From: Chloroflexota bacterium
GTDB lineage: Bacteria > Chloroflexota > Anaerolineae > Aggregatilineales > Phototrophicaceae
Length of the DNA: 64,000 nt
Direction: 5' to 3'
NCBI GenBank assembly: GCA_026707745.1
Contig: JAPOWG010000103.1
Span: 1 to 64,000, forward strand
The notes beneath the pieces are model-generated. The model was given only the letters and a program-made list of their open reading frames with translations. It did not search any database and had not been told where the DNA came from. Positions 1-9,624 of the stretch are shown one piece after another (the first letter of the stretch is position 1; each line of letters starts with the position of its first letter). The position numbers and the translations under genes were made by a program.

Positions 1-160
1 CGCTGGCGACTTTGCCGTATTCAGGTGACGGAATTAGAGGGAAAGTCGACAAACGACCCTAAACTCGGCGCTGGCGGTCAGTGTCTACGCGACCCTCGGC
101 GTCCTCGGTGGTGAAAAGAACAATTTGATGCGATTGCCCGGTCACTTGGAAATTGCAGTC
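1..160. other. Upstream flank with no recognised gene
   Basis: No convincing coding region is seen before the rpoB promoter. A short open frame enters from the left edge and stops near position 111, but its residues resemble no family I know. It could be the tail of an upstream gene or chance. Confidence 0.4.
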
Positions 161-190
161 TTGACAAGGGCATACCTAAAGCACTATACT
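161..190 (+). promoter_or_regulatory. Sigma70-type promoter of rpoB
   Basis: TTGACA at 161-166 and TATACT at 185-190 are separated by 18 nt, close to the sigma-A consensus. Transcription would start near 197, giving rpoB a leader of about 175 nt. No ribosomal L10/L12 genes precede it, so rpoB appears to have its own promoter. Confidence 0.7.
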
Positions 191-371
191 GCAAGTTTGC
201 AGACCTCTTTCTATGACATAGTTTGGTTGAATGAAAACCGACCATATATACGCGTCATTCAATTCGCGCGAATTCCTTGCGCCGCTTAAGCCAGTCGGAG
301 CGGCGTAGTTACGTTCGCGGTTCGCCTTTGCATGTCCGGCAGATCCAATTATCTTTCCGAGGAGCGGCACC

Positions 372-3300
372 TTGAAACACTATTATAATGTGAAGAGTTA
401 TGCGCGTACCCCGGAAATCCAGGAACTACCGTCGCTGATTGATATACAGTTGCGGTCGTTTCAGGACTTTCTCTATGGGGGCAGGTTGCTCGAGCTGTTC
501 GACGAGATCAATCCCATTCAGAGTTTCAATGGCAATCTGTCCCTCTATTTCCCGGGCAATATCCCTCAAGCCCAGGAATTTGGATTAGAGTATTGGTTCG
601 AAGAGCCGAAGTATGACGAGGACGCATGCCTGGAACGCGACATGTCATACGCGGCGCCTCTATATGTACGCGTCGCTCTGGTGAATCACGATCAAGGCGA
701 CGAGATCATCAGCCAGGATATTTTCCTGGGCGACTTCCCGTTGATGACCGAGAAGGGCACCTTCATCATCAACGGCACAGAGCGCGTGGTTGTCAGTCAA
801 TTGATTCGCTCGCCCGGCGTCTATTTTGATCTAGAGGAAGAACGGGCGACGGGTCGACAACTTTCTAACGCGAAGCTGATCCCGGACCGCGGCGCCTGGA
901 TGGAGTTCGAGACGCGCAAAACGGACTACATCACTATCAAATTCAATCGCAAGCGCACGATCCCGGTCACGATCCTGTTGCGCGCGCTGGCTGCTATAGA
1001 CGATGGATTGGGCGAAGCGAAATCTCCAATCAAGACGGGGGACGACGAAGAAATTCTGGCTCTGTTCGCCGATGTCGACAATGACGAAACGCACAAATAT
1101 ATCGAGAGTTCGTTGAAGAACGAGCCCGTATGGGATGTCAAGAAAAAGCAGACCATCGCTGAAGTAGCATTGATTGAGTTCTACAAGCGCATGCGCCCTG
1201 GCGACCCTCCCACGCTTGACAACGCGCGCGACTATCTGGAAGGCCAACTCTTCGATCAACGCCGATATGATCTCGAGCGCGTTGGACGTTACAAATTGAA
1301 CCAGCGCCTTGGCCTGGAAGGCGTCGTAGACCCCAATCATCGCACCATCACCAAAGCGGATATCGTGGCCTTGGTCAGGCACATGATCATTATCAACAGC
1401 GGCCAGCGCGGCCGTGACGATATTGATCATTTGGGCAACCGTCGGGTCAAGACCGTCGGCGAACTCATCGGCAACAAATTACGTATCGGCTTGCGCCGTA
1501 TGGAACGTGTTGTGAAAGAGCGCATGTCAATCCGCGAGGCCGAACAACTGACCCCGGTTTCGCTAATCAATATTCGGCCGATTGTCGCTGCGGTGCGCGA
1601 ATTCTTCGGCTCGTCGCAATTGTCTCAGTTTATGGAGCAAACGAATCCGCTGTCGGAATTGACGCACAAGCGGACGCTATCCGCATTGGGTCCGGGCGGG
1701 CTGCGCCGCGAGCGCGCCGGATTTGATGTACGCGATGTGCATCACAGTCATTACGGGCGCATTTGTCCGATCGAAACGCCCGAAGGTCCCAACATTGGTT
1801 TGATCGGGCGGCTGGCGAGTTACGCGCAGGTGAACGATCTTGGGTTTATCGAAACGCCGTATCGCAAGGTTGTCAGTTCGCTCAGCGTGGAAGATCCGGG
1901 CTTGGTCGGTCACAGGCTCTACGACGACATCGAGGATGCCAAGGGCAAGGTTGTATTTGAAGAAGGAACGATCCTTGACGCCAAGATCGTCGGCAGCCTG
2001 AAGCGACGGAAAATCAAGGAAGTTCCCGTGGCGCCCTTTGCCACGCACGAGATTGAATATCTGTCGGCGGACAACGAAGACAAGTTCATCATCGCGCAAG
2101 CCAATGCTTTGCTCGACGAACAGAATCAATTCGTCTCGAACCGCGTCTCCGCGCGCTATATGCAGGGATTTCTATCCGTGCCGCCGCAGCGGATCGACTA
2201 TATGGATATCGCGCCGCGGCAGATCGTCGGCATCAGCGCCGCGTTGATTCCCTTCCTTTCCCATGACGCAGCCAACCGCGCCTTGATGGGTTCCAATATG
2301 CAGCGGCAGGCTGTGCCATTGCTGACACCGGATGTCTCGGTCGTTAGCACGGGCATGGAAAGTCAGGCGGCTTATGATAGCGGCCAGGTCTTGGTGTCGG
2401 AGATTGAAGCGGAAGTGATCAGCGTACAAGGGCATCGCGTGATCGTTCGCACCGCGGATGGTGAAGAAGTTACCTACCAACTGAGAAAATACGAGCGTTC
2501 CAATCAGTCGACCTGCATTGACCAGCGGCCGCTGGTGCGCAAGGGAGACACCATCAAGCCCGGCGATGTGATTGCCGACAGTTCGTCCACATTTGACGGT
2601 CAATTGGCGCTGGGCCACGATGTTTTGACCTGCTTCTTGTCTTGGGACGGCGGCAATTATGAAGATGCCTTGCTCATCAGCGAAGAGATGCTGCGCAAGG
2701 ACAAATTCACCAGCATTCACATCGAGAAGCACGAGATCGAAGCGCGTGACACCAAGCTGGGACCGGAAGAGATCACCTACGACATTCCGAATGTGGGCGA
2801 GGAAGCGCTCAAGGACCTTGATGAGCACGGAATTGTGCGCATCGGCGCCGAGGTTGGACCGAATGACATCCTGGTGGGCAAGATCACGCCCAAGGGCGAG
2901 AAAGAATTGTCGCCTGAAGAGAAGCTGCTGCGCGCCATTTTTGGCGAGCAGGCGCGCGAGGTCAAGGACTCGTCGCTGCGCTTGCCGCACGGCGATCGCG
3001 GCAAAGTGATCGACGTAAAAGTATTCACTCGCGACGAACACCCTGACCTGCCGGCTGGGGTGGAAAAGATGGTTCGCGTCAGTGTGGCGCAGCGCCGCAA
3101 GTTGACGGTTGGCGACAAGATGGCGGGGCGGCACGGAAACAAGGGTGTCATCTCCAAGATCGTGCCCATCGAAGATATGCCCTATGTTGACGGCGGCACC
3201 CCGGTAGAGATAATTCTCAACCCTCTCGGCGTCCCCTCGCGCATGAACATCGGCCAGATCCTGGAGTTGCACTTGGGCTGGGCGGCGGATCGCATGGGAT

Positions 3301-4325
3301 TCCGAGCAGTGACACCGGTCTTCGATGGCGTGCGCGAACACGAGATCCAGGCGGAGCTCGGCCGCGCCTGGATGCTTGATTGGGCCTGGAAACAGATCAC
3401 AGAGCAAGCCTGGGATAACCAGAAACGCCTGGCGAAAATCGCCGGCATCGGCCGGGAAGATTTCGACGATGATATGCATGTGATCTGCGCATATCTGCTG
3501 GACCGCGTTGGCGAGAGCGGGCTCTACAACAACGAGGCGATCATTCTCGAACGCGACGAGATTTATGTGCGACGCGTGGCTGTGGCGGAGGTCTTGCGCG
3601 AACTCGGCTACGATCCGGACGAAATCATGGTATATGACAACAGCGACCTGGCGGCGGACATGCGCGATGAACGTGATTTGGCGGCCTTGCGCGTTTCCTT
3701 GTGCTTGTGGATTCAGCAGACCTCGCCCGAGGCAATCGAACTGAGCGACTCGCTCTCCATACGCGACCTATTCGATATTGCCAACCGCGTCATGTTTGAG
3801 TCGGGTCAGCCCTTGCCGCATTATGGCAAGCAGACCTTGTACGACGGCCGCACCGGAGAGCCCTTTGACCGCCACGTGGCTGTCGGCTATGTTCACATGC
3901 TCAAATTGGCGCATTTGGTCGAGGACAAGGCTCACGCTCGCTCGACCGGTCCTTACAGCCTGGTTACGCAACAGCCCTTGGGCGGCAAGGCGCAATTCGG
4001 CGGTCAACGCTTCGGCGAGATGGAGGTCTGGGCGCTCGAGGCTTATGGCGCCGCCCATATTCTGCAGGAAATGCTCACTGTCAAATCCGATGACGTGCAG
4101 GGCCGCGTGAAGACTTATGAGAGTATCGTCAAGGGCGAACCGATTGAGGAGCCGGGTATTCCCACGAGTTTCCGCGTATTGGTCAAGGAGCTGCAAAGCC
4201 TGGGACTGGCGGTGGAAGCGATTACGGGAAGCGGCGATGTGATCCGCTTCGGCAAGGACGACGAGCAAACGCGCAGGCCGCAGCCGGCAACCGGGTTGCT
4301 GGGGCTGGGCTCCGGTCATCGCTAG
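372..4325 (+). CDS. rpoB: DNA-directed RNA polymerase subunit beta
   Basis: This is the 1317-residue beta subunit of RNA polymerase, which forms one side of the active-site cleft. The start is TTG at 372, seven bases after GGAG. The rifampicin region is clear (GSSQLSQFMEQTNPLSE, then THKRTLSALGPGG, then ICPIETPEGPNIGLI); the position equivalent to E. coli Asp516 is Glu, while the His526 and Ser531 equivalents are kept. The C-terminal part has the usual GGKAQFGGQRFGEMEVWALE clamp motif and ends with the conserved segment around KELQSLGL. Unusually, rpoC does not follow: a terminator and then nuoA come next, and no rplJ/rplL lies upstream in the window. Identity is certain; the detached position is the odd feature. 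Confidence 0.98.
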   Translation: MKHYYNVKSYARTPEIQELPSLIDIQLRSFQDFLYGGRLLELFDEINPIQSFNGNLSLYFPGNIPQAQEFGLEYWFEEPKYDEDACLERDMSYAAPLYVRVALVNHDQGDEIISQDIFLGDFPLMTEKGTFIINGTERVVVSQLIRSPGVYFDLEEERATGRQLSNAKLIPDRGAWMEFETRKTDYITIKFNRKRTIPVTILLRALAAIDDGLGEAKSPIKTGDDEEILALFADVDNDETHKYIESSLKNEPVWDVKKKQTIAEVALIEFYKRMRPGDPPTLDNARDYLEGQLFDQRRYDLERVGRYKLNQRLGLEGVVDPNHRTITKADIVALVRHMIIINSGQRGRDDIDHLGNRRVKTVGELIGNKLRIGLRRMERVVKERMSIREAEQLTPVSLINIRPIVAAVREFFGSSQLSQFMEQTNPLSELTHKRTLSALGPGGLRRERAGFDVRDVHHSHYGRICPIETPEGPNIGLIGRLASYAQVNDLGFIETPYRKVVSSLSVEDPGLVGHRLYDDIEDAKGKVVFEEGTILDAKIVGSLKRRKIKEVPVAPFATHEIEYLSADNEDKFIIAQANALLDEQNQFVSNRVSARYMQGFLSVPPQRIDYMDIAPRQIVGISAALIPFLSHDAANRALMGSNMQRQAVPLLTPDVSVVSTGMESQAAYDSGQVLVSEIEAEVISVQGHRVIVRTADGEEVTYQLRKYERSNQSTCIDQRPLVRKGDTIKPGDVIADSSSTFDGQLALGHDVLTCFLSWDGGNYEDALLISEEMLRKDKFTSIHIEKHEIEARDTKLGPEEITYDIPNVGEEALKDLDEHGIVRIGAEVGPNDILVGKITPKGEKELSPEEKLLRAIFGEQAREVKDSSLRLPHGDRGKVIDVKVFTRDEHPDLPAGVEKMVRVSVAQRRKLTVGDKMAGRHGNKGVISKIVPIEDMPYVDGGTPVEIILNPLGVPSRMNIGQILELHLGWAADRMGFRAVTPVFDGVREHEIQAELGRAWMLDWAWKQITEQAWDNQKRLAKIAGIGREDFDDDMHVICAYLLDRVGESGLYNNEAIILERDEIYVRRVAVAEVLRELGYDPDEIMVYDNSDLAADMRDERDLAALRVSLCLWIQQTSPEAIELSDSLSIRDLFDIANRVMFESGQPLPHYGKQTLYDGRTGEPFDRHVAVGYVHMLKLAHLVEDKAHARSTGPYSLVTQQPLGGKAQFGGQRFGEMEVWALEAYGAAHILQEMLTVKSDDVQGRVKTYESIVKGEPIEEPGIPTSFRVLVKELQSLGLAVEAITGSGDVIRFGKDDEQTRRPQPATGLLGLGSGHR

Positions 4326-4353
4326 TTCGATAATCACGATAGGCAATTCTATT

Positions 4354-4385
4354 GGGCGCATCGATTTGGTGCGCTCTGTTTTTTT
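4354..4385 (+). terminator. Rho-independent terminator after rpoB
   Basis: GGGCGCA (4354-4360) pairs with TGCGCTC (4370-4376) around a 9-nt loop, with one G-U pair, and a T run ending near 4385 follows at once. It closes the rpoB unit. Confidence 0.75.
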
Positions 4386-4639
4386 GCCAGAGCGGTGTTG
4401 CAGCAACAATTCATGCACGTGACTCACCGTGGACTGCCTGAGACACAATAAAATGAATTCGGCGTGTTGATTGTGCTATTCCGACCTCGCGCAATGTCGC
4501 TCGCCTGGGGTAGAATAATCATCGAGGCGGCAACCTCTACAAAGCCTTGCCCAGCCTTTCTTGATTTTGCCGAAATTGTATGCTAATCTCTGTAAAGTCT
4601 TGATTTGTTCCAAAAAGCACAAACGGTTGGAATGCCCCT
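4386..4639 (+). promoter_or_regulatory. Leader of the nuo operon (candidate promoter)
   Basis: This gap contains no gene. TAGAAT at 4511-4516 is a possible -10 box but lacks a good -35 partner. A second weak candidate is TTGATT followed 17 nt later by TAATCT, near 4560-4590. The nuo promoter must lie here, because rpoB ends in a terminator, but its exact site is uncertain. Confidence 0.3.
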
Positions 4640-4999
4640 ATGACCGTTCTCGAATTTGGCCCTGTCGCCGCCCTGCTTGTCATCGCCTCTGCGCTGGCCT
4701 TAATCATCGCTAACATTTCGCGGGTGATGGGCCCGCACCGGCCGACCTATCGCAAGTCGGTGCCATACGAAAGCGGCATGAAGCCGATTGGTCCGGCTCT
4801 GCGCCGTTTACCTGTCAAGTTCTATCTGGTAGCGGTTTTGTTCATTATCTTCGACATAGAAGTGATTTTCTTTTTGCCTTGGGCAGTTTCCATGCGCGAC
4901 CTCGGCGTTTATGGACTGGCAGTGATGGCGGTCTTCACAGTGATCCTGGTCGTAGGTTTCGTATATGAATGGAAGAAGGGTGGTTTGGAATGGGAGTAA
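4640..4999 (+). CDS. nuoA: NADH-quinone oxidoreductase subunit A
   Basis: NuoA is a small three-helix membrane subunit of complex I at the junction of the peripheral and membrane arms. The 119 residues match the family length. Helices are visible at about 6-26, 60-83 and 88-111. The conserved loop after helix 1 carries YESGMKP, including the Glu and Gly of the quinone-site loop, and FDIEVIFFLPWA is diagnostic. It is the first gene of a complete nuo operon, and its last bases overlap the start of nuoB. Confidence 0.97.
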   Translation: MTVLEFGPVAALLVIASALALIIANISRVMGPHRPTYRKSVPYESGMKPIGPALRRLPVKFYLVAVLFIIFDIEVIFFLPWAVSMRDLGVYGLAVMAVFTVILVVGFVYEWKKGGLEWE

Positions 5000-5472
5000 G
5001 CTCCAAGCTCGGTAACCTGGGTGTTGTCACGACCACCGTTGAACAAGCTGTTAATTGGGCGCGAACGGGCGCCATGTGGCCCCTGCTTTTTGGTTTGGCC
5101 TGCTGCGCGATTGAGTATATGAGTTCGCAGGCTTCAAGCTACGACTTGTCTCGCTTTGGCATGGAGTTGAACCGCGCCACGCCTCGTCAGGCGGATCTGC
5201 TCATCGTATCGGGCCGCTTGACGCGCAAAATGGCGCCGGTCGTGCGCCAGCTCTACGATCAGATGGCGGAACCGAAATGGGTAATCTCCATGGGCGATTG
5301 CGCTTCTTGCGGCGGCGTTTACAATAACTATGCAATTGTGCAGGGCGTCGATGAGATCATACCCGTGGATGTTTACATTGCGGGCTGCCCGCCGCGCCCC
5401 GAGCAGTTGTTGCACGGCATCTTGACCTTGCACGAAAAGGTAAAGAGCGAGCGCGTCACGGATTGGGCATAA
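4990..5472 (+). CDS. nuoB: NADH-quinone oxidoreductase subunit B
   Basis: NuoB (160 residues from this ATG) holds cluster N2, the last [4Fe-4S] centre before quinone. Its ligands are visible in LACCAIEYM (two adjacent Cys), GDCASCGG and AGCPPRPE. The start at 4990 has AAGGGTGG upstream and overlaps the nuoA stop by 10 nt, which suggests translational coupling; an ATG seven codons earlier would start inside nuoA and lacks a good site. Confidence 0.97.
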   Translation: MGVSSKLGNLGVVTTTVEQAVNWARTGAMWPLLFGLACCAIEYMSSQASSYDLSRFGMELNRATPRQADLLIVSGRLTRKMAPVVRQLYDQMAEPKWVISMGDCASCGGVYNNYAIVQGVDEIIPVDVYIAGCPPRPEQLLHGILTLHEKVKSERVTDWA

Positions 5473-5516
5473 CCGGTTCGCGGACTTATTGATCAGTTTC
5501 TGAGGCGGACTTGGGA

Positions 5517-6086
5517 ATGGAAATTCCGGCAGCAAGAGACCCGGTATCAGCAGTGCGAGAGGCTTTCGATGATGCCGTCTTACATGTGAAGCAGTTTCGC
5601 GGAGAGACGACGCTCGTTGTGGAACCCGCGCGCTTGCCCGACGTGCTGGATTTCCTGCGCGTCAGTTCCGGGTTGGTGTATAACATGCTCTCCGATGTAA
5701 GCGCTGTCGACTATTACCCGGACGACTATGGCGACGAATTTGACGGCGACGACGGCGAGTACCGCCCCGGGCGTTTCGCGGTCTCTTACCACATTCTTTC
5801 GATGCTCTACAACCGGCGGTTGCGTGTAAAAGCCTTCGCCGCAGAAGAAGATCCCCGTCTGCCGACGGCGACTGTGGTTTGGCCCGCCGCCAATTGGCTG
5901 GAACGCGAAATAGCCGACATGATGGGCATTAGTTTTGATGGTCATCCCGATCAGCGTCGACTGCTGATGCCGGACGATTGGCATGGGCACCCGCATCGGC
6001 GCGACTATCCCTTGGGCAAAGAGACGGTCGCCTTTTCGTTCAACGAAGCGGAAATCCGCAAGCACAAGCCCTTTGCGCAGAACTAG
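5517..6086 (+). CDS. nuoC: NADH-quinone oxidoreductase subunit C
   Basis: NuoC is the 30-kDa-type peripheral subunit that packs against NuoD (189 residues). The C-terminal signature is present: EREIADMMGISFDGHPD, then LLMPDDWHGHPHRRDYPL. An acidic stretch (DEFDGDDGE) lies in the middle. ATG at 5517 has GAGGCGG about 8 nt upstream; an in-frame TTG at 5511 is possible but too close to that site. nuoC and nuoD are separate genes here, not fused as in E. coli. Confidence 0.95.
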   Translation: MEIPAARDPVSAVREAFDDAVLHVKQFRGETTLVVEPARLPDVLDFLRVSSGLVYNMLSDVSAVDYYPDDYGDEFDGDDGEYRPGRFAVSYHILSMLYNRRLRVKAFAAEEDPRLPTATVVWPAANWLEREIADMMGISFDGHPDQRRLLMPDDWHGHPHRRDYPLGKETVAFSFNEAEIRKHKPFAQN

Positions 6087-6100
6087 AGTCCGAGGTCACA

Positions 6101-7369
6101 ATGGCAGTTGCAGCGCAAGCGCAATCAATTGAAGAGCAGCGCAAATGGGAAGGCAGCCTCGACCAATTGAGAGGATTGGTTTCCGAACGGGCGATGACCG
6201 GAGAAACCATGCTGCTCAATATGGGACCGCATCATCCCAGCACGCATGGCGTATTGCGCCTGCTGCTCGAGTTGGACGGTGAAGAGATTGTCACCTGCTT
6301 GCCCGACATCGGGTTCTTGCATACCGGCATTGAAAAGTCCCTTGAAGACAAGAGCTACGAGAAGGCGCTTCCGCTGACGGATCGCATGGACTATTTGTCG
6401 CCGATGTCCAACAACATGGCTTATTCCTGCGCCGTCGAGAAACTGCTTGACCTGGATGTGCCGGAACGCGGTCAGATCATCCGCGTGATTTGTCTCGAGT
6501 TGGCGCGCTGCGCCAGTCATCTTGTCTGGCTGGGGACACATGCCATTGATATGGGCGCGATGAGCGTGCTGCTGTATGCCTTCCGCGAGCGCGAGCGCGT
6601 GCTCGGCATGTTCGAGATGCTTTCCGGCCAGCGAATGATGAGCAGCTATATTCGTCCCGGCGGCGTTTGGCGCGACGTCCCGGTCGAGTTTCTCCCCACG
6701 ATCAAGCAATTCCTGCACGATTTCCCGGCCAAGGTTGACGACTACGAAGCGCTGCTGACCCAAAACCCGATCTGGAAAGACCGGGCGCAGGGCGTGGGAG
6801 TGGTGGAGCCGGATGTAGCGCTTGCGCACGGCATGACAGGTCCAGCCTTGCGCGGCAGCGGCGTCAACTGGGACTTGCGCAAGGCGCAGCCTTACAGCGG
6901 TTATGAGACCTACGACTTTAATGTGCCGCTTGGCGAACATGGGGACGTATACGATAGATACCTGATCCGTATTCAAGAATTCCGTGAAAGCATGAAGATC
7001 CTGAATCAGGCGGTTGCCCGGCTTGAAACGGTTAAGGGACCATATCGCTCGGAAAATCGCAAGTATGTGCCGCCGCTGCGCAGCGAATTAGGCCAGAGTA
7101 TGGAAGCGGTGATCCACCACTTCAAGTTGTGGACCTACGGTTATGACGCGCCCGATGACGAAATCTATAGCGCGATTGAAAGCCCGCGCGGTGAAATCGG
7201 CTGTTACATTCACGGGACCGGCGCCAATAAACCGCGCAGGGTGCATTTTAAGACGCCGTCGTTTATTCATATCAGCGCGCTGCCGGTCATGTCGAGCGGC
7301 TATCTGTTGGCGGATATGGTAGCGATTATCGGTAGTGTCGATATCGTTCTTGGCGACTGCGATCGTTAG
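6101..7369 (+). CDS. nuoD: NADH-quinone oxidoreductase subunit D
   Basis: NuoD (422 residues) is the 49-kDa-type subunit that forms the quinone pocket with NuoB. MLLNMGPHHPSTHGVLRL, including the conserved HPSTHG loop, and PDIGFLHTGIEK are diagnostic, as is the C-terminal VDIVLGDCDR. The ATG at 6101 follows GAGG by five bases; the frame is open upstream into nuoC, but that part is not NuoD-like. It sits 14 bp after nuoC. Confidence 0.97.
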   Translation: MAVAAQAQSIEEQRKWEGSLDQLRGLVSERAMTGETMLLNMGPHHPSTHGVLRLLLELDGEEIVTCLPDIGFLHTGIEKSLEDKSYEKALPLTDRMDYLSPMSNNMAYSCAVEKLLDLDVPERGQIIRVICLELARCASHLVWLGTHAIDMGAMSVLLYAFRERERVLGMFEMLSGQRMMSSYIRPGGVWRDVPVEFLPTIKQFLHDFPAKVDDYEALLTQNPIWKDRAQGVGVVEPDVALAHGMTGPALRGSGVNWDLRKAQPYSGYETYDFNVPLGEHGDVYDRYLIRIQEFRESMKILNQAVARLETVKGPYRSENRKYVPPLRSELGQSMEAVIHHFKLWTYGYDAPDDEIYSAIESPRGEIGCYIHGTGANKPRRVHFKTPSFIHISALPVMSSGYLLADMVAIIGSVDIVLGDCDR

Positions 7370-7455
7370 ATCGATTACGCTTGACGAGGTTAATACGCGA
7401 CATCATGCAATTGTACGTCGATAGAGCTAGGCGCGTTTTTGAAGGAAACTGATTG

Positions 7456-7956
7456 ATGGCAATCATGGGCAATCCGAAATACCAAGACCGTATTCAGCAT
7501 CATCTTGCCAAATACGAAACCAAGCGTTCCGCGGTGATGCCGCTGCTCTATCTTGTACAAGAAGAATATGGCTGGGTTAATCAGCAGGGGATAGAAGAAG
7601 TTGCGCAGATTCTTGACTTGGATCCCACTCAGGTCAAGTCAATCGCCGGCTTCTATACCATGTATTCGGAAAAGCCGAAAGGAAAGTATTGGTTGCAAGT
7701 CTGCACGGATTTGCCTTGCGCGCTGAGGGGCGCCGATGAGTTCCACGCCTGGTTGAAAGATGAGCTCGGTGTGGAAGAGGGCGGCACGACAGACGATGGC
7801 ATGTTCACTGTTGAACATGTTATGTGCCTGGCCGCCTGTGACAAGGCGCCGATGCTGCAATGCAATTTCCACTACGTAGAGAACTTGGGTCAAGAAAAGA
7901 TGCGCGAGTTGTTGGCGCAATGGCGCGCGGAAGCGGCGCAGCCTGCCCAGGGCTAG
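7456..7956 (+). CDS. nuoE: NADH-quinone oxidoreductase subunit E
   Basis: NuoE (166 residues) is the 24-kDa-type subunit of the NADH-dehydrogenase module and binds [2Fe-2S] cluster N1a. The four ligands are in CTDLPC and CLAAC, the standard C-x4-C and C-x3-C pairs. The start is ATG at 7456 behind GAAGGAAA; an in-frame TTG directly before it is less likely. About 85 nt of non-coding DNA separate it from nuoD. Confidence 0.96.
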   Translation: MAIMGNPKYQDRIQHHLAKYETKRSAVMPLLYLVQEEYGWVNQQGIEEVAQILDLDPTQVKSIAGFYTMYSEKPKGKYWLQVCTDLPCALRGADEFHAWLKDELGVEEGGTTDDGMFTVEHVMCLAACDKAPMLQCNFHYVENLGQEKMRELLAQWRAEAAQPAQG

Positions 7957-7992
7957 CGGAATCATCGAACGGTAAAGGAACAGAAACGAAGC

Positions 7993-9261
7993 ATGCATAT
8001 TCTTTTGCGCGGACGCGAAATTGATGACATCGACAAGCTGGAAGTCTATGAAAAGCACGGTGGCTTTGATGGACTAAAGAAATCGCTGGCTATGACGGCG
8101 TCCGAAGTGATTGACGAGATGAAAGCCTCAGGATTGCGCGGTCGAGGTGGCGCGGGCTTCCCTACAGGCGTGAAATGGAGCTTCATTCCCCAGCACGAGC
8201 CTCTCAAATACGTCACGGTGAACGCTGACGAAAGCGAAACCGGCACCTTCAAAGACCGCGAAATCATGGAAAAGAATCCATATCAGCTGATCGAGGGCTC
8301 ATTGATCTGCGCTTATGCCATTCAAGCCAAGGCAGTTTACATCTATTTGCGTGGCGAGTTTTGGGACATCGGCACACAGCTTGACGATTGTATCGAGCAA
8401 CTACGCGACAAAGGATACGTTGGCAAGAATATCATGGGCTCGGGCTATGATTGCGAGGTCTATACGCATCTTGGCGCTGGCGCCTACATCTGCGGTGAAG
8501 AGAGCGCCCTGCTAAACAGTTTGGAAGGCTATTTGGGGCAGCCGCGGGTGCGCCCCCCGTTTCCGGCGCAAAAAGGCGGCGGCCTCTACAAGGAAGCCAC
8601 GGTTGTCAACAACGTTGAAACGCTCGCCAACTGTCCCTTCATTATGCGGGAGGGGGCGGAAGCTTTCAAAGCGATCGGCACCGAGCAGAGTGCGGGTAAC
8701 AAGGTTTATTGCGTCAGCGGTCACGTCAAGAAACCGGGCAACTATGAATTGCCCATGAGTACGACTTTCCGCGAATTGCTCTACGATCATGGTGGGGGAC
8801 CATTATATGATGATCGCGCCTTCAAAGCGATGCTGCCGTCGGGTGGCTCTGGACCGATCGTTCCCTTAACCGACGAAGTCCTGGACACACCGATGAGCTA
8901 TGAACATTGCGCGAATATCGGCACAATTATCGGTTCCGCGTCCATCATCGTCATGGACGAATCCGTCGATATGACCTGGGTTGCTTCAAAAGTTACTAAA
9001 TTCTTTGAGCACGAAAGCTGCGGCAAATGTACGCCCTGTCGCGAAGGCACCTATTGGCTGGACAAGGTGATCGATCGCATTCTGGATGGTCGGGGGACCC
9101 CTGACGATGTCCAGCGCATCGCGGATGTGGCTGAAAATATGCAAGGCACGACGCTTTGCGCCTTGGGCGATTTCGCCGCAAACCCGATCATTCATACGAT
9201 CAAACACTTTCCGGATGATTTCGCGCAGCACGTGGGGGCGGCGCCCGCAGGCGGCGATTAA
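7993..9261 (+). CDS. nuoF: NADH-quinone oxidoreductase subunit F (FMN/NADH-binding)
   Basis: NuoF (422 residues) oxidises NADH and passes electrons from FMN to [4Fe-4S] cluster N3. The nucleotide-binding GLRGRGGAGFPTGVKW is near residue 48, followed by the FMN-binding ADESETGTFKDRE and GAGAYICGEESALLNS. The cluster ligands are in SCGKCTPCREGT and the later TLCALGD. It partners with NuoE upstream and NuoG downstream. Confidence 0.98.
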   Translation: MHILLRGREIDDIDKLEVYEKHGGFDGLKKSLAMTASEVIDEMKASGLRGRGGAGFPTGVKWSFIPQHEPLKYVTVNADESETGTFKDREIMEKNPYQLIEGSLICAYAIQAKAVYIYLRGEFWDIGTQLDDCIEQLRDKGYVGKNIMGSGYDCEVYTHLGAGAYICGEESALLNSLEGYLGQPRVRPPFPAQKGGGLYKEATVVNNVETLANCPFIMREGAEAFKAIGTEQSAGNKVYCVSGHVKKPGNYELPMSTTFRELLYDHGGGPLYDDRAFKAMLPSGGSGPIVPLTDEVLDTPMSYEHCANIGTIIGSASIIVMDESVDMTWVASKVTKFFEHESCGKCTPCREGTYWLDKVIDRILDGRGTPDDVQRIADVAENMQGTTLCALGDFAANPIIHTIKHFPDDFAQHVGAAPAGGD

Positions 9262-9264
9262 AGC

Positions 9265-9582
9265 GTGACGGTTCGGTCCGGTTTATTGTGGCGAATCTTG
9301 AAGAAGTTGTTTCAAAGTCCGCTAGAGCGCGAACGGGATTTTTATGACCGCTTCCGCGAACTGAGCGACAGGATTGAGGCGCTGCCGGAATCAATCACCC
9401 ACTATGTGCTGCGCGGAGAGCTGTTTATCGAGCGCGGCGAGTACGAACGGGCGAGAGCGGATTTCGAGGCGGCGGTGAATATCGCTGAAGCGGTGGACCC
9501 AAACGAGTCTTGGGGTCTATTGGAGCAGGCGATGCGCGACTGCGCGTTGCAGGGAATCGAGTTGGTGAAACGACGTCGGTAG
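9265..9582 (+). CDS. Small TPR-like protein within the nuo operon
   Basis: This 105-residue protein starts at GTG 9265, three bases after nuoF, and ends 42 bases before nuoG, so it is cotranscribed with complex I genes. It has a basic start, then a stretch (about residues 43-76, around ITHYVLRGELFIERGEYE and ARADFEAAV) that looks like one tetratricopeptide hairpin, and a basic tail. No signal peptide or membrane segment is seen. It is not a known complex I subunit. Assembly or protein-interaction roles for the NuoEFG module are possible, but this is inference from position only. Confidence 0.7.
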   Translation: MTVRSGLLWRILKKLFQSPLERERDFYDRFRELSDRIEALPESITHYVLRGELFIERGEYERARADFEAAVNIAEAVDPNESWGLLEQAMRDCALQGIELVKRRR

Positions 9583-9624
9583 CGAAGTCGGCGGCGCGGC
9601 GCCGTTGTCGAGGTGGAGGTCTGG

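Noticed and set aside
2172..3479. 435-residue open frame antisense to rpoB
   Set aside because: It lies wholly inside rpoB on the other strand, has no ribosome site or recognisable family, and its composition is a shadow of rpoB codons.
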